Source: Fomitopsis serialis (Eukaryota; Basidiomycota; Agaricomycetes; Polyporales; Fomitopsidaceae). From it: a stretch of DNA of 64,000 nucleotides. The position numbers and the translations under genes were made by a program. The DNA lies in contig NW_025955016.1 in NCBI RefSeq assembly GCF_022376445.1, positions 62,001-126,000 on the forward strand, written 5' to 3'. The notes under the pieces were generated by a model. It made no database searches. It saw nothing but the letters and a program-made list of their open reading frames with translations, and was not told the DNA's origin. Below are positions 1 through 12,760 of the stretch, one piece after another; positions within the stretch are counted from its first letter, which is position 1, and every line of letters starts with the position of its first letter.

Positions 1-1041
1 ACCGAGATGCGGGCGAAGCGCCTCGTCCTCGAGCACATGCTCATGATGCAACTGAAGGACTGGGAATCAGGCTGGATGGAGGGCAAGTGGAAGCCGTCGC
101 TGGCTGAGATGATCCAGATCGCAGGCGAGCTGCAGCAGGACGACGACGACGACGCCGCCGCCAGTACACTCGAGCGAGGCGAGGAGAATCCGTTTGCAGG
201 GCCGCGAATGCACGAAGGCGACAATGGCTTCTTGCGCAGCGACGACTCCGAGCTCGGCCCTCCGAATCGTCTTCAGCCGGCGTTTGAGTACCGGCCACGG
301 AGTGCTCGTCCAAGTTTCAGCTCGTCGCCCCTGCCACCACCACCCCCTCCTTGGTCTGAATCATTCCCTGTCCGCATGCGAGGCCAGCCAGACCCAGTGA
401 CTTACTCTCGACGCACTCCGGGCGCGCCATCTTCCCGAAGGCAGGCCGAACCGGACATCCTCGACGGCGATTCCCCCGAGTCACCCGACAGTGGGAGGCG
501 TCCGAAGACTTTGCATCCGTCGAGGATGGTCGATGAGGCTGAACGAGGCCCTCGCGCCCAGCCACAGGCAGGGCCCTCTCAGCAGGCTGCCACCCGCCAG
601 ATAGGTCCGACCGGCGCATTCGCGCTGCAGCCTGCACTGTTTCCTTATCCGGGCCAGCTGTGGGGCCCGTCCGTCTCCACAGAGTACGGTTCCTCGGTCT
701 CTCAATCCAGGAAGCGACAGCGGGATGAGGACGATGATGAGGCGGACTCCAAGTGGGAGTTTAGCAATGAGAGGCACAGGTAAGCATTGGCAACATCAAC
801 GTCTGAATCTCGTGCAGTCTGCTCACCCTGACTTTGCAGTGTTTCTCAGCCGATCGCGGGTCCTAGCCAGCAGCGAGGGTACGTCCACAGACCCGTCCCA
901 GGCTCCAATGGCTTCGAAGGCAGCGTCCCCGAGCCTGACTATCCGTGGGCGGGACGATATACCCAGCAGGGCGGGTGGCGGGACCTTCATGGAACGCACA
1001 TCTCGCCGCTGCCGTCGCCGAAACGTGCCCGTCGCGAGTGA
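1..1041 (+). CDS. 3' part of an unrecognised Ser/Pro-rich protein
   Basis: Two exons are visible: up to 779, then 840-1041, joined across a 60-bp GT-AG intron (780-839) in phase 2. The stop is TGA at 1039-1041. The frame is open to the left edge, so the 5' end lies outside the window and the ATG at 7 is probably internal. The start of the visible protein is helical and charged. It is followed by an Asp run (about residues 45-49), a Pro run, long low-complexity Ser/Pro/Arg stretches and a basic C-terminus ending in Lys-Arg-Ala-Arg-Arg-Glu, which could serve as a nuclear localisation signal. I recognise no domain. Exon 2 keeps the same composition after splicing, which supports the junction. 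Confidence 0.6.
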
Positions 1042-1100
1042 TCGTAGGGTATTCATCCATTAACATCTCCGTGTTGAGCAGTGAGCCCGCTGCGTTGTTT

Positions 1101-1186
1101 AGTATACCCGTCTGCGTGCCGTACAGTATACCCGGCTGCATATTGTGCAGTATACCCACCCGTCTGCGCGTTGTGCAGTATACCCG
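1101..1186. repeat. 24-bp imperfect minisatellite, four units
   Basis: The core AGTATACCCG starts at 1101, 1125, 1149 (interrupted as AGTATACCCACCCG) and 1177, giving spacings of 24, 24 and 28 bp. The spacers share TCTGCGTGC or GCGTTGTGC-like text. The array begins 60 bp after the stop of the preceding gene, so it probably lies in its 3' UTR or just beyond. Confidence 0.75.
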
Positions 1187-3020
1187 TTGTGTTTCTTTGT
1201 CCTGTTCTTCGGAGTGTATTAGCGTCTTTTCCTCGGATACCGGCATAATCGAAAGTTACTTTGCACGGACCTGTCTGTTCGCGTGATCGCGATCGATGTA
1301 AGACAACTGCGAACGACTCTGCGACTTGGACATAGAACGTTTGCATCTACGCGGCTGTCAGGCACATCCGATGGACATTGCAGTCAGTCAATGCCCCATG
1401 CGTGACACACAGCGTACACCTGGGTGTCATCGCGGGCTCCACCCTTGGTAGACATCTGTGGCAGAGGGGACAGAAGTACGAGTCGTGGACCGCCTAGTCC
1501 CGCCTAGCTATGCGCTCATACGCCGTCCTCACAGGTCTCAAGCACAATGACACGATCCACATCGATGAGTCGCATCGCCGAGCATACTATACCGCGCCTC
1601 TCGCCTGTGCATTAGAAGGGCGCCAGTCAGCGCTCGAACGACGAAGGAGGACAGACTCGCCCTCCATGGTGCGAGAGAGCGTGCCGTGTATGACCGACCG
1701 CAGTACAGATCCGTACTCGTTGGGGACGTCAACCTATATACTAGTGGCGAGCGCTAACGTTGACGAAGTTGTCACTAACGTGAGTGAACTGATGCTTTGA
1801 GAAAAAGACAAGGGAACTCACAAGGGCACTAAGCGAAGCTTCAGGTCCATCGCTGGACGACTCAGTGAGGGAGCAACAGCCATCGCAAGAGTGCCACTCC
1901 GAGTCAAGAGACGAGGTCAGCGACAACGAAAGGGAAAGAGCGAGCGGGCCATCCCATCCTATCTACCCCGGGTTTTTTTCTCGCGGCCCGTATCCGCATT
2001 CTCGGGAGCCAGGAAGGTACAACAATGGCCTGCGACACGCGGAGACAATCCAGGAGGGTTGGCAAGTAGACGCCCTAGTGACTGTACGGGAGGGTGTTCT
2101 CGGTTCGCGTGCTCATCCGGAAGGGTTTCGGCTGAACCAAAGGGGACGTGCCGATCATGAACACACGCAATGCGGTGTCCTTTGTCGAGGAGCACTGAGA
2201 TCCCGTAGGACTCGAATAACCATTCTGGACGGACGAAACAATGAACATCTTGGACAGGATGGCGAAACAACGGCTGTCCACTCACCAAGAGCAATGTTTG
2301 GGTAGGGAGGCGAAGACGAACCCTGTGAGGATTCCGCAGTTAGACGAGGATCGGGATATCGAGAGCGCGTGCGCTACACGTGTCGTGCCGACACGAACCA
2401 CTGGACGATCCGCGAAAAAGGAGCGTCGCATTACGCAGGGACGGGGACCTAGATTCAAATTTCGATCTTCGGGCGTGGATCACGATGGCACAGACACGAA
2501 GGCGGACGTAAACCATTCCAACTTACTAGCTTCAGGCGTTCCGCTTCGTGAGAGCGAGGCGACGGAACGACCTGGAACGAGACCTTTCCTTTGCGAGAAT
2601 GACGCCGAACGGTTACAGACTTCGACTCATGGCGTCGCGTGGGTGTTCGTTCCAAGTTCGTGTGGTTCATTCCGACGATCTCGCCTCAGCGACTAAGGTT
2701 CAGTGGCACCCATCAGCAGGTGAAATCCGTGCTGCGCCCGAAGCACCGAGTCTGTCCATCGATGGATCTTCGTCGAGAGTCGTCCACCGCGCAGACTGTC
2801 TGGGCATTCGATGACGCACGATCTGAAGGTGAAGGGCGAGATGGCCATCTTAGCACCACCTTCCATAAATGTAGAACAATGGAAACACGTACAAGGGCTA
2901 TTGGCGACTGCTCGCCATGGAGACCCAGGCTCGTCCAATGTGGCGTAAATCTTGGTGTGCGTGGTTGCCGGCGGTGAAGGGGGATTTGATGCTCCGACGG
3001 GGTTGGCCACAAATCTCTGC
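1187..3020. other. gene-poor interval
   Basis: No convincing gene is seen here. Open frames such as 1865-2305 and 2241-2696 have no domain, no splice logic and no compositional match to neighbouring genes. The end of the interval carries the promoter of the gene at 3175. Confidence 0.4.
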
Positions 3021-3027
3021 ATATAAA
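3021..3027 (+). promoter_or_regulatory. TATA-box of the 3175 gene
   Basis: ATATAAA lies 72 bp upstream of a probable 5'-UTR intron (gtgagt at 3100, cag ending at 3163) and about 150 bp upstream of the ATG at 3175. Position and sequence fit a core promoter. There is no experimental support. Confidence 0.45.
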
Positions 3028-3174
3028 GGAGTAGAGTTCGCCTGCCAGTCTGCACGTTCTACATTCGACGCGCTACGTAGTCCATAGCGGAAGTTCGAGG
3101 TGAGTTCCTACAGCTGTGCGCCAACACGAAGGATCGCTCGCTCACCTTGTCCGCACTGCGCAGGCTCACGGGTC

Positions 3175-3854
3175 ATGCCAGACAAGGGAAAAGGCAAGGC
3201 GGTCGACGACCACCGCGCCGTCGGTCCCGAAGAGAAGCCCCTCTCGGAGTGGACTTTGGAGGACATCCGCCGAATGCAGAAGGAGAACCCAAACCACCCC
3301 AACCTTCAACGGGAGACTCACAAACACATTCGCGCGGATTGCGAGAAGGTATTCAAGCAGGTGCATGATATGCGCGAGAGGAGAAAGCAAATGGAGGCGG
3401 TCCTCGAGGATACGGAGCTGCGGCTGAAAGCGAACGAGCTGGTCCTCAACAGAATGAATGAGACTCTCCGGGACGTCCAGAGGACGATATACCTTGCATA
3501 CAGCCCCAAGGCGAGGTTCCTCGCGGCGGACAAGGGCTAGCAATGATCCTATACAAACGGGGTACGAGCGCTGGGCCCTGGACATGCTCGGGTTGTGGAA
3601 AGACGCGGGTGATCCTGTGACCTTCTGGGAGCACATGAAGGATATATTGCCACCCGACTTCGAGGAGCACCTGCCAGAGGCCGAGGCAGCGAGGAGGGAA
3701 GCAGAGGAGGACGAGATGGTACGTACCAAGTGTGACTGTGAGACGCGCTCTCTGACGACAGCATATTCAGTGGATGCTGCCGAGCGAACGTGACGCCGCT
3801 GAGGCGCATAGGCAGAGGCTGGAGCATAATATCCTCAATATGCCTGACTTGTAA
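3175..3854 (+). pseudogene. small coiled-coil protein with an apparent frameshift
   Basis: The ATG at 3175 opens a charged protein (MPDKGKGKAVDD...) with a long heptad-rich helix around residues 50-115. The frame stops at 3538-3540. Codons continue at once in the next frame with a conserved-looking segment (YERWALDMLGLW, then FWEHMKDILPPDFEEHL). That segment splices normally: donor at 3719, 52-bp intron, and exon 3771-3854 ending in TAA. Removing one G from the GGG at 3534-3536 would make one smooth frame across the junction. The only canonical-intron alternative I found, 3475-3568, has a poor GTCCAG donor and a non-pyrimidine acceptor. It is either a real frameshift or a consensus error. Family not recognised. 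Confidence 0.5.
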
Positions 3855-5749
3855 GTGGCAAAGCACGCTTTCCCCGTGGGACGGGCCCTCGAATGTCTCG
3901 ACCTGTGTATATTTTCAGCATATGCAAATATGATTATGAACCATGCACATTCCTCCGGGACACCTGCACCGCGGGTACTCACGGCTCAGACAAGATCAAG
4001 GGGCACGCACGCGCACGACCAGTACGTACCCTGCGCGTGTGCCCCTTGGACTGTCCTTCGACGAGACAGAAACGAGTCCACGCGTACTTACCAGTTACTG
4101 CGACGCGGCTTTGCCAGCGAACCGGACTGAACAGAGTCAAGTTAGGCAATGAAAGTTAAGCAACCAACAGATATATGTCGCAAACTGTTGAGTCAAGGAA
4201 TGCCACAGAGATGTAAATTCTACAACCGCAGTCGTTGGCAAGTTGATGTCGCGGCCTGACTTGGAGTCGGTCGTCCAGGGTCGTCCGCATCGAAGTATGT
4301 ACGGTCACATGATGGACCGGTCGACCGCGTTCGCCGTTCTGGTCGCTCGCGCGCTGTTACTTCAAGCTTCAATATTTCAATGTCTGATGCCTCGCCAAGT
4401 GCCTCGGCCTGAGCATGCCATGCGATGTCTGCCTGAGAACATTGTGAATTGAAAAAGAGGCAACGTAGTATCAAACGGCTGTGTACTGTGGTCAATATTA
4501 ATGTTATTGCATTCCGACCCCACATGTACAGACTCCAGAGGCGGCCTTGGCAAAGTTAAAGTGGACTTCGTCTGCAGATCGGCTGAGGCCCGAACAGCAC
4601 CGTCGGGGTCATCACGACGCCCTATCAGACTGTGCTAAGTAGTAGCGGGGACCACTTAGCGCCTTCGAATGAAGGCGGCCAGTGTTACATAACAAGGATC
4701 CAGCCTCGTCTTCGCTGCTGGGGTAGGGCAAACGGCCAGAGAGTGATGCACTGAGAGGTTGGGGGGGACCGGGCGAAGCCCGGGTCGCACGCGGCACGCG
4801 GAGCCGCCGGGTGGGCGGGCTCTGCGCGGCGCGATTTGTGCACACACTGCTGATCGTCTGCGATGAACTTTGCGTGGACCCACGGATACACACAGGATAA
4901 ATAGCATTGACGCAAACTCGGTAGAATAGGACACATATTTTAGTAATGCTATCAAACGACATAAGTGGCTACCAATTGAACAACGGACTGCGGGCGGGTG
5001 GGCGGGTGAAACGAGAGGCGAGCGTCGAGCGCGCCAACGACGACGGTGACCGACACGAGACGGTGGAGGTCGCAAGGAAAATTGACGGCGGCGGAAGCGC
5101 TCGCCGCTCGCTCGGCTGGACGCTCGTTCCGGCCTCGCGGGCTCGGCCGAAACTGACACTACTATCCGGAGCCAGCGGAGGTTGAAGAAATTGTCTACTC
5201 TGCCCACGGGAGACTACGGCCAGTGCAATTTAGGCTGATGTTTTTTCGAAGATAGCGTTGATCCTCAGGAAGGAGTTGCGATGCGACGTCAGAGAATGGG
5301 GTACCGGCTCCGAGAAAGGAGGGTCGAGGAAATTGTCAATGTCCAAGTCTGTCAGAGGGCAAAGCTATATGTCGCCTGTTGAAAACAGGATCACCCAGTA
5401 TGCATGTCAATGAGCTCGGGCCATGACAATATTGAGGAATGTATTACTCACGTCGGCGCAACACCGTCTTCATTCGTTGAGGTAGAGCTCGTCAGAACCT
5501 GATCAAACACAACACACATGGAGGGTGGGCGGTGGTCATACATTGATGACCACCAAGACGTCTGTGACTGTATTCCACCAGCACCCTACTACAGCTACTT
5601 GGAGCTAATTAGACAAGACATTTCACCGCGAGGAAGTTGCAAAGCACATGCTAGTTAGCGAGACATATCATACAGATATCTACTGTTCGTTCGAATAAGT
5701 CGTATCAACGAGTCGCGAGATTGCGACTGTTCACAACCACGAATGTCGT
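3855..5749. other. gene-free interval with a small GC-rich hairpin
   Basis: No supportable gene is seen. The arginine-rich frame at 4656-5207 on the minus strand is a by-product of local GC-rich DNA. A perfect short hairpin, CCGGGC-GAA-GCCCGG, occurs at about 4769-4783. Confidence 0.4.
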
Positions 5750-7879
5750 TCATGCGCTGATTGCCACGGAGCCCGTCGCACCGTCCTTCTTGCCAGCAGC
5801 CGCAGCCTTGGCTTGCGCGACAGCCTTTTCCGCCTCGGTTTTCTTCTCCTCCATCTCCTTGACTTTCTTCTCCAGCTCCGCGGCACTCTGGCTCTTGTTG
5901 AACGTCATGCTCTTGTGATGGCTGGACGCGCCCATGGTGCCCGTCTGTGGCGCAGGGATGGTCTCTATTGGGCCGGTCGCCGAAAGCCCGCGGTGGAACG
6001 ACGTCGGAAGCACGCGGCCTTCAGGGTGCTGGAATGGGCAGTTCGCCCGTGTGCATGCCGTGCCGAACTTGCAGGGTATGGAGGCAGCGTTACTCGGTGC
6101 ACGGGAAGGATGGGCGAAGGTACAGTTGGGCCGCGTGCATGCAGCGCCATATCGGCAGAGCGTCGGGGATTGTGGGTGCGAGTGGGTCACCGGAGGTGCG
6201 GGAGACGAATACGTGCTGGGTTTGAGTTGTTCTGCTGTTGAAAGTGATTTAATTGTGCATTCATGAACGAGAAGACGAAGCACGTACCATTAGGGTTCAG
6301 CACAGCAGGGCTGACGTGGGCCTTGATACAGTCCTTGTCCTTGCAGTTCTTGCCATTTACGCAGGCTTCGTTGCTCAGGACCACACCACTCTCTGGCGTG
6401 GCCACAGGGGATGGGTGGGAGTATCGACAGAGCGCGTTCGTGCATTTCAGACCGAACTTGCAGAGCGTCGGTGATTGTGGTCGCTCAGGGGGTACAAATG
6501 CCGAGTGGCTCTGTGCAGATCCGCTTGTCGAGGGCGTAATCGCTAGAGGAGGTGCGACCTGGACAGGTGTTGGCGCGACTACGGCAGGTGCGGGAGCACT
6601 AGGTGTCAACGGTGCTTGCTGGGCACCATTCGGCGCTCCGTTTGCGGCGTGCATAGGAGCGTTGTGACTGGGTTGACCTCCTCTGCCACGGCCGGCACCA
6701 CGAGGACCGCCTCTCCCCCGCCCTCTCCCCCTGCCATTGTCCATCCCACCCGCCTGTTGCCCCTGCACCCCGTTCATGCCCCCGTTGAACATCCCCATGT
6801 CCCCACCCATGCCTTGCTGCATCGGAAAGCCACCGTTTATCATGCCCATAGCCCCCGCCATCTGCGTCATGAGCGCCATCTGGTTCATCATCATCTCCTG
6901 CAGCATCACCGGGTTCCCCATCGCCATATCCAGGCCGCCCATGCCGCCCATCGGGAAGCCGCCACCCATCATCATCATGTTCGCGTCCGGCGAGCCGTTG
7001 GTGATATTGTCTATCCGCGCTTGGATGTCATCTTGCGCAAATGGTGCGTGACCGTTGCGTGAGGGGCCCATGCGGTCGAGCAGACTCCGCGGGCCACCAC
7101 CTCCGTGCTGCATCGCGCGTGGGCCAGTTGGAGGCCCGTCCATACGTCGGGATTTGTTGGCATGGCCGGTGGGTGAAGGTGAGCGCGCGGACGCTAAGCG
7201 CTTCTGTGCGGTTGGGGAGGTGGAAGGAATGGCCTGTGAGATGGCTTGCTGGTAGAGCGGTGCGCCAGCGCGAGGACCGCTTGGCGGTTTTCGTACTGTC
7301 TCTGCCAAGTGTGGGGGAGATTCGCGGCGCTGAGTGGATGTCGAGGCTTCGGGAGCGGGGGGTGCTGCATCAGGCGCGCCTTTGGCGGCTTCTTCGAAAA
7401 GCCAATCGACGAAAGTAGGATCTGCACAAACAATGAACTTCAATTCTGAGATACTACATGGATACTCACCAAACTCTGTTCCAATCACTGTTCAAGCTTG
7501 TCAGTACAGAACGACATGAAGGACGATAGTCAGACAACTCACGATCTTCCAGCTCCGAAGATATTTGCTCTAGCATCCAAGACCGTGTCAATCTCCCTTG
7601 TTTCGCTCTCAACATCTGAACGAACCTTTCGTCTTGTTATTGATGATCATAATTGTGATGTATTCAGCCATGACTGGGTCTGCAACCACCGTCAAAACCC
7701 GAAAGCCTGCACGCGCATGACCACATACCAGCCTCCGTACTGTAACCCCTCTTCGTGAGTTCATCTTGGATTGATGTCTAAGCAAGATGTGAGCTACTAG
7801 ACACGATATGCGATGAAAGCTATGGGCGAACCTGCAAGGCCGTCGCCCGCTCCGTCCCGATAGTCAAACCGAAAGCCAT
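5750..7879 (-). CDS. NAB2: NAB2/ZC3H14-like nuclear poly(A) RNA-binding protein
   Basis: The model is complement(join(5750..6234,6288..7421,7470..7487,7543..7569,7626..7679,7729..7777,7832..7879)), 604 aa, with all phases consistent. Residues 1-80 form the Nab2 N-terminal PWI-like fold (MAFGLTIGTERATALQ, then INNKTKEQISSELEDLIG and FDPTFVDWLFEE). A Met/Gly-rich low-complexity middle and an RGG-type stretch follow. There are then at least four CCCH fingers of the Nab2 pattern C-x5-C-x4-C-x3-H, near residues 384, 415, 467 and 496, and a C-terminal coiled coil. In yeast and humans this family binds poly(A) tails, controls tail length and assists mRNA export from the nucleus. The gene is divergent from CPA2. 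Exons of 18 and 27 nt are recovered only because the domain spans them. Confidence 0.9.
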
Positions 7880-8224
7880 CGTCAATATTCCAGTCTGAGA
7901 AGTTGGTGTTCTCGCAAGTCAAGGTCTGAGACGAGATATCTGGGCTGTGTTCGTCCGCAGCTGGTCGTAAAAGGAGGCAGGAGGGTGTCGTGGTGGACGA
8001 CGAGGGCAAGAATTGTGGGTGATGTTGGATCTGACGTTATCTCACCCTATTGGGTTTGCGAGAGAAAATAATAGTTTTACTTAGTCTAGATTTGGTTATA
8101 GGCCCAAAAAGTCAAATTCATTGGGAGTCTCAGATTCAGAACGGAGTCACTCTCCTCCAACCTTCCTCTTCCAACCTTCCTCTTGTTTGCGTCGATTCGC
8201 GTCGGGGCGGTCCTCCATCGTAGG
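7880..8224. promoter_or_regulatory. shared divergent promoter of NAB2 and CPA2
   Basis: The 345 bp between the two start codons must hold both promoters and 5' leaders. An ATTGG (reverse CCAAT) motif is visible near 8050. The CPA2 side ends in a pyrimidine-rich direct repeat. Confidence 0.5.
8157..8184. repeat. two exact copies of a 14-bp pyrimidine-rich unit
   Basis: CCAACCTTCCTCTT is present twice in tandem in the presumed 5' leader of CPA2, ending 40 bp before the start codon. Confidence 0.8.
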
Positions 8225-11200
8225 ATGGGACTCCTACGACTTCAACCAGGCCTTAAACGAATTTTCCAGGAGGCGCGGAGTACACAGCTCGTTCGGCAGT
8301 ACCACGTCTCTCGACCGCGATATGCAGCTCCTACCAAGCCTGTTCGTGCAGTCGCACAGGCGGCCGTCGGTTCGTATGGCAAGAAGGAAGGTGACCACGT
8401 CTTGAACTCACCGTCCGAACTCGCTCGCAAAATTTCCGCGAAGGTTCTCCCCCAAATACCGCGCCCGGACGTGCGCAAGGTCCTCATCGTCGGCAGTGGA
8501 GGTCTCAGCATTGGCCAGGCGGGCGAGTTCGACTACTCTGGTAGTCAGGCGTTGAAGGCTCTTCGCGAGGAGGGCGTCGACGCCGTCCTCATCAACCCGA
8601 ACATCGCTACATGGCAGACGTCGCACCAATTGGCGTCGGAGGTCTACTTCTTGCCCATCACCCCGGACTACGTGGCATACGTCTTGGAAAAGGAACGCCC
8701 GGACGGCATCCTCTTGACCTTCGGCGGTCAGAGTGCTCTGAACGTCGGCATCGAGCTCGACCGGATGGGTGTCCTCGAACGGCTCGGTGTGCAAGTGCTC
8801 GGTACCCCCATACGGACGTTGGAAGTGTCGGAGGATCGTAATCTTTTCGTTCAGGCATTAAAGGGTACGTACATCTTCACTATCCTCATCGCAACTCTCC
8901 TTCGCGCCGGCACACACCTCGTCTCAAAAGGTCGGAAGTAGCTTTGGGACATTTTCTCGGTCACGTGATCGAGACAGGAGCGTATGCGCGAAGCCCTTCA
9001 ATTATGCCCTGCGGATCATCGCTTTGCTGGGCACATACAATACCGCGTCGTGGAGTGACGGTTGTTTGTTGGAGCGCGATGCCGCGAAGGGCGACAGGCA
9101 TTGCATCGGGCGTTGTCGCTTTAGTCGGACACATGAGTGTTCTGTCCTCCGTGGCAATCGCTCTCAGCGTGTCCTTGAAGCACGATGTTGCGTCCTGGGT
9201 GTGAATATGTGTTACTGAAGCAGTTCTACAACCATTTTTTACTTCGTTGTAATGCCTAATCCCGCCCAAGCGAGCCGTGCGGCGATCACTATAGCGGTTG
9301 TCAGCACGCGAGCACTGTGCTTTGTGTGGAACGTCCAACATAATGGTCCCAATCGCAGTCTTAGACGGCAATGCTGATGTCTCATTATCATTATCATAGA
9401 AATCGACATTCCGGTCGCCCAGTCTACCGCCGTCTCTTCGGTCAATGACGCGCTCGCTGCCGCCGACAAAATCGGCTACCCGGTTATTCTTCGATCTGCC
9501 TTCACACTCGGTGGACTTGGGTCTGGTTTTGCGAACACCCCGGACGAACTGCGCGATCTCTCGGCCAAGAGTCTCAGCCTGAGCCCTCAGGTGCTGATTG
9601 AGCGGAGCATGAAGGGCTGGAAGGAGCTTGAGTACGAGGTCGTTCGCGATGCTGCAGATGTCAGTATTCGATTCGCTTCAGTCCCTAGATCTTGCTGATG
9701 GTCGACTCAGAACACGATCATTTGCTGCAACATGGAGAATTTCGACCCTCTCGGTACGCACACCGGTGACTCGATCGTCGTCGCGCCCTCGCAAACGCTC
9801 CCGGACGACGAGTACCACATGTTGCGGTCGGCTGCGCTCAAGGTCATCCGTCATCTTGGTGTGATCGGCGAGTGTAACATTCAGTATGCGCTCAACCCGA
9901 CGTCCAGGGAGTACTGCGTCATCGAGGTCAACGCGCGGTTGAGTCGGTCCAGTGCTCTCGCATCAAAAGCAACTGGCTACCCGCTCGCGTACACGGCTGC
10001 GAAGATCGCACTCGGCCATACGCTCCCGGAGCTGCCTAACGCAGTGACGAAGACGACCACGGCGTGCTTCGAGCCTTCGCTGGACTACATTGTGACGAAG
10101 ATCCCGAAGTGGGACCTAGCCAAGTTCTCGTCACAGGTGAACCGTGAGGTCGGCTCGGCCATGAAGTCCGTTGGAGAGGTCATGGCGATCGGGCGCACGT
10201 TCGAGGAGAGCCTGCAGAAGGCTATTCGGCAGGTGGACCCGCGCTGGAAGGGATTCGAAGCGTATATTCAGCCGGAAGACTTGGACCGGGCGTTGTCGGA
10301 GCCGACGGATATGCGCCTGTTCGCCATCGCCTATGCGATATTCAACAAGCAATATGACGTCGATAAGATCCATGAGTTGACCAAAATCGACAAGGCGAGT
10401 TGTGGCCTTCAAATGGGAGTGTTCAGCCACTGACAGGTTCCGTTTTTCAGTGGTTCCTGTACAAGATCGACAACATTGTTCAGACGGTCTACGCCCTCAA
10501 GCAAGCCGGTTCGCTCGAGAACGTCGACACCGAGCTCATGGAGCGCGCTAAGCGCCAGGGCTTCTCCGACGCGCACATCGCTGACCTCGTCTCGTCTAAG
10601 GAAGACACTGTCCGTGCACAGCGCAAGTCCTTCGGTATCACACCCTTCGTCAAGCGTATCGACACTCTGGCCGCCGAATATCCCGCGCACACGAACTACC
10701 TCTACACTACATACAACGCGTCGGAGCATGACGTCGACTTCAACGAGCACGGCACAATGGTCCTCGGTTCGGGCGTCTACCGTATCGGCAGTAGTGTCGA
10801 GTTCGACTGGTGTGCGGTTACCTGCGCTCGCAAGCTCCGTGAGATGGGTAACAGGACAATCATGGTCAACTACAACCCAGAGACAGTGTCCACTGATTTC
10901 GACGAGGCTGATCGTCTTTACTTTGAGGAGCTCGGCTACGAGCGGGTTATGGATATATACGAGCTGGAGCAAGCTCACGGCGTCATTGTTAGCGTCGGTG
11001 GTAAGTCCCTGCAACATCACAGATAGTGTAGAGGCTGATATCGTCTTTGTAGGACAATTGCCCCAGAACATCGCCCTTCGGCTGAAGCAGAATCAAGTGA
11101 ATGTCCTCGGTACCGATCCCCAGATGATCGACAATGCGGAGGATCGTCACAAGTTCTCGTCGATCCTTGATAGCATTGGCGTCGACCAACCGGAATGGAC

Positions 11201-12587
11201 GGAGGTCTCTTCCGTCGACGCTGCTAAGGCGTTTGCGCAGAATGTTGGGTAAGTACCGGGCTCTCAACACAAACCTCGATACAAAATGATGCTAACGAGT
11301 TTGATAGCTACCCTGTTCTGATTAGGCCCTCATACGTCTTGTCCGGTGCTGCTATGAATGTCGTGTACGAGGAGGCTACCTTGGAGTACAACCTTTCTGC
11401 TGCTGCCTCCGTCTCACCCCTGCACCCCGTCGTCATCTCCAAATTCATCGACAACGCGCAAGAGATCGACGTCGACGCGGTCGCCCACAAGGGCAAGCTT
11501 CTCTTGCACGCCATCTCCGAGCACGTCGAGAACGCCGGTGTCCACTCCGGCGACGCCACCCTCGTCCTCCCGCCCTTCTCCCTCACCGAGTCGGACATGA
11601 CGCGCCTGAAGCAGATCGCCGAGAAGGTCGCTGCGGCCTTCGAGATCAGCGGCCCATTCAACATGCAGGTCATCCGCAAGCCCGTGGATTCGCCCGGCGA
11701 GGAGCCCCAGCTGAAGGTCATCGAATGCAACCTCCGTGCTTCGCGCTCGTTCCCCTTCGTGTCGAAGGTTCTCGGCCACAACTTCATCGACTTTGCGACC
11801 GCTGCCATTGTCGGACAAGACGTGCCTGCGCCTGTCGACGCGATGGTGGAAAAACGTGACTACACAGCCGTGAAGGTCTCTCAGTTCTCGTGGACCCGGT
11901 TGGCTGGTGCAGATCCGTTCCTCGGAGTCGGTAAGTATTGATTATTCTGTTGCCAGTGGACCAGCCTGATATTCTCGCGCAGAGATGGCTAGCACCGGCG
12001 AGGTTGCGGCGTTCGGCAAGGATATCCAGGAGGCTTACTGGGCTTCGCTACTCAGCACCACAGGCTTCAAGGTCCCGCGCCCGAACACCGGCGTGCTGAT
12101 CGGTGGCGACATTAACACGCCCGAGATGGCCAGCATTGCGAAGACCCTTATCAACCTCGGCTTCAAGCTCTATTGCTCGTCCCCGGTTGTCGAAGAGTTC
12201 CTTAACTCGCTCCAGTACGTGAAGGCACAGCGGATATTCTTCCCGACGAAGGACAAGAGGTTGCTGCGGGAGGTGTTCGACGAGTACGACATTGAGTGTG
12301 TCATTAACCTCGCGAAGTCCCGAGGAAAGGACGCCACGGATGAGGATTACGTCGCTAGGCGGTGAGTACAGACATCACAGCGAGTCCCAAAATGATTCTC
12401 ATCATGTGTTGTTGTCAGAAACGCTGTCGACTTCGGCCTGCCGCTGCTCAACAACGCGCGGTGCGCGCAGCTGTTCGTCGAGGCACTCGAAAAGAAGATA
12501 CCCCAGGGCGGGTTGAAGAAGTACACCGAGGGGCGGATACCGTCCGAGGTCCGGAGCTGGCGCGAGTTTGTTGGCAAGCGCGCATGA
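8225..12587 (+). CDS. CPA2: carbamoyl-phosphate synthase (arginine-specific) large subunit
   Basis: The model is join(8225..8864,9400..9659,9711..10394,10451..11000,11053..11248,11308..11930,11983..12361,12419..12587), 1,166 aa, phases consistent. The ATG at 8225 opens an Arg-rich amphipathic leader of about 50 residues, fitting a mitochondrial presequence. The first carboxyphosphate-synthesis half starts near residue 84 ([19 protein letters not shown]). The second, carbamate-kinase half contains [19 protein letters not shown] near residue 665. A C-terminal regulatory domain follows from about 1,020 ([17 protein letters not shown]). The enzyme makes carbamoyl phosphate from bicarbonate, ATP and glutamine-derived ammonia for arginine synthesis, and needs the small subunit CPA1, which is not in this window. 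The domain order is that of a separate large subunit, with no fused GATase or ATCase. Intron 1 is unusually long (535 bp) and intron 3 is GC-AG. Confidence 0.95.
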
Positions 12588-12760
12588 TCTGACGAACATT
12601 TGGCAATCCTAGACAGTAGTTCTTGACACTCAAAAGCACCTTAGACCATCTCCGTAGTACCAAAAGTACCACCCGGTAGAGCTGTATCTGTAATATTCTG
12701 CTCTGTACTTTACACGCTGCAATCTGTTTCTCCGCTGCTGCATATTCGTCCAGCGCAAGC

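Noticed and set aside
1865..2696. Two overlapping open frames in the interval before the coiled-coil gene
   Set aside because: No domain, no splice continuity and no coding-like composition.
4656..5207. 183-residue Arg-rich open frame on the minus strand
   Set aside because: Composition follows local GC-rich, repeat-like DNA; no conserved motif.
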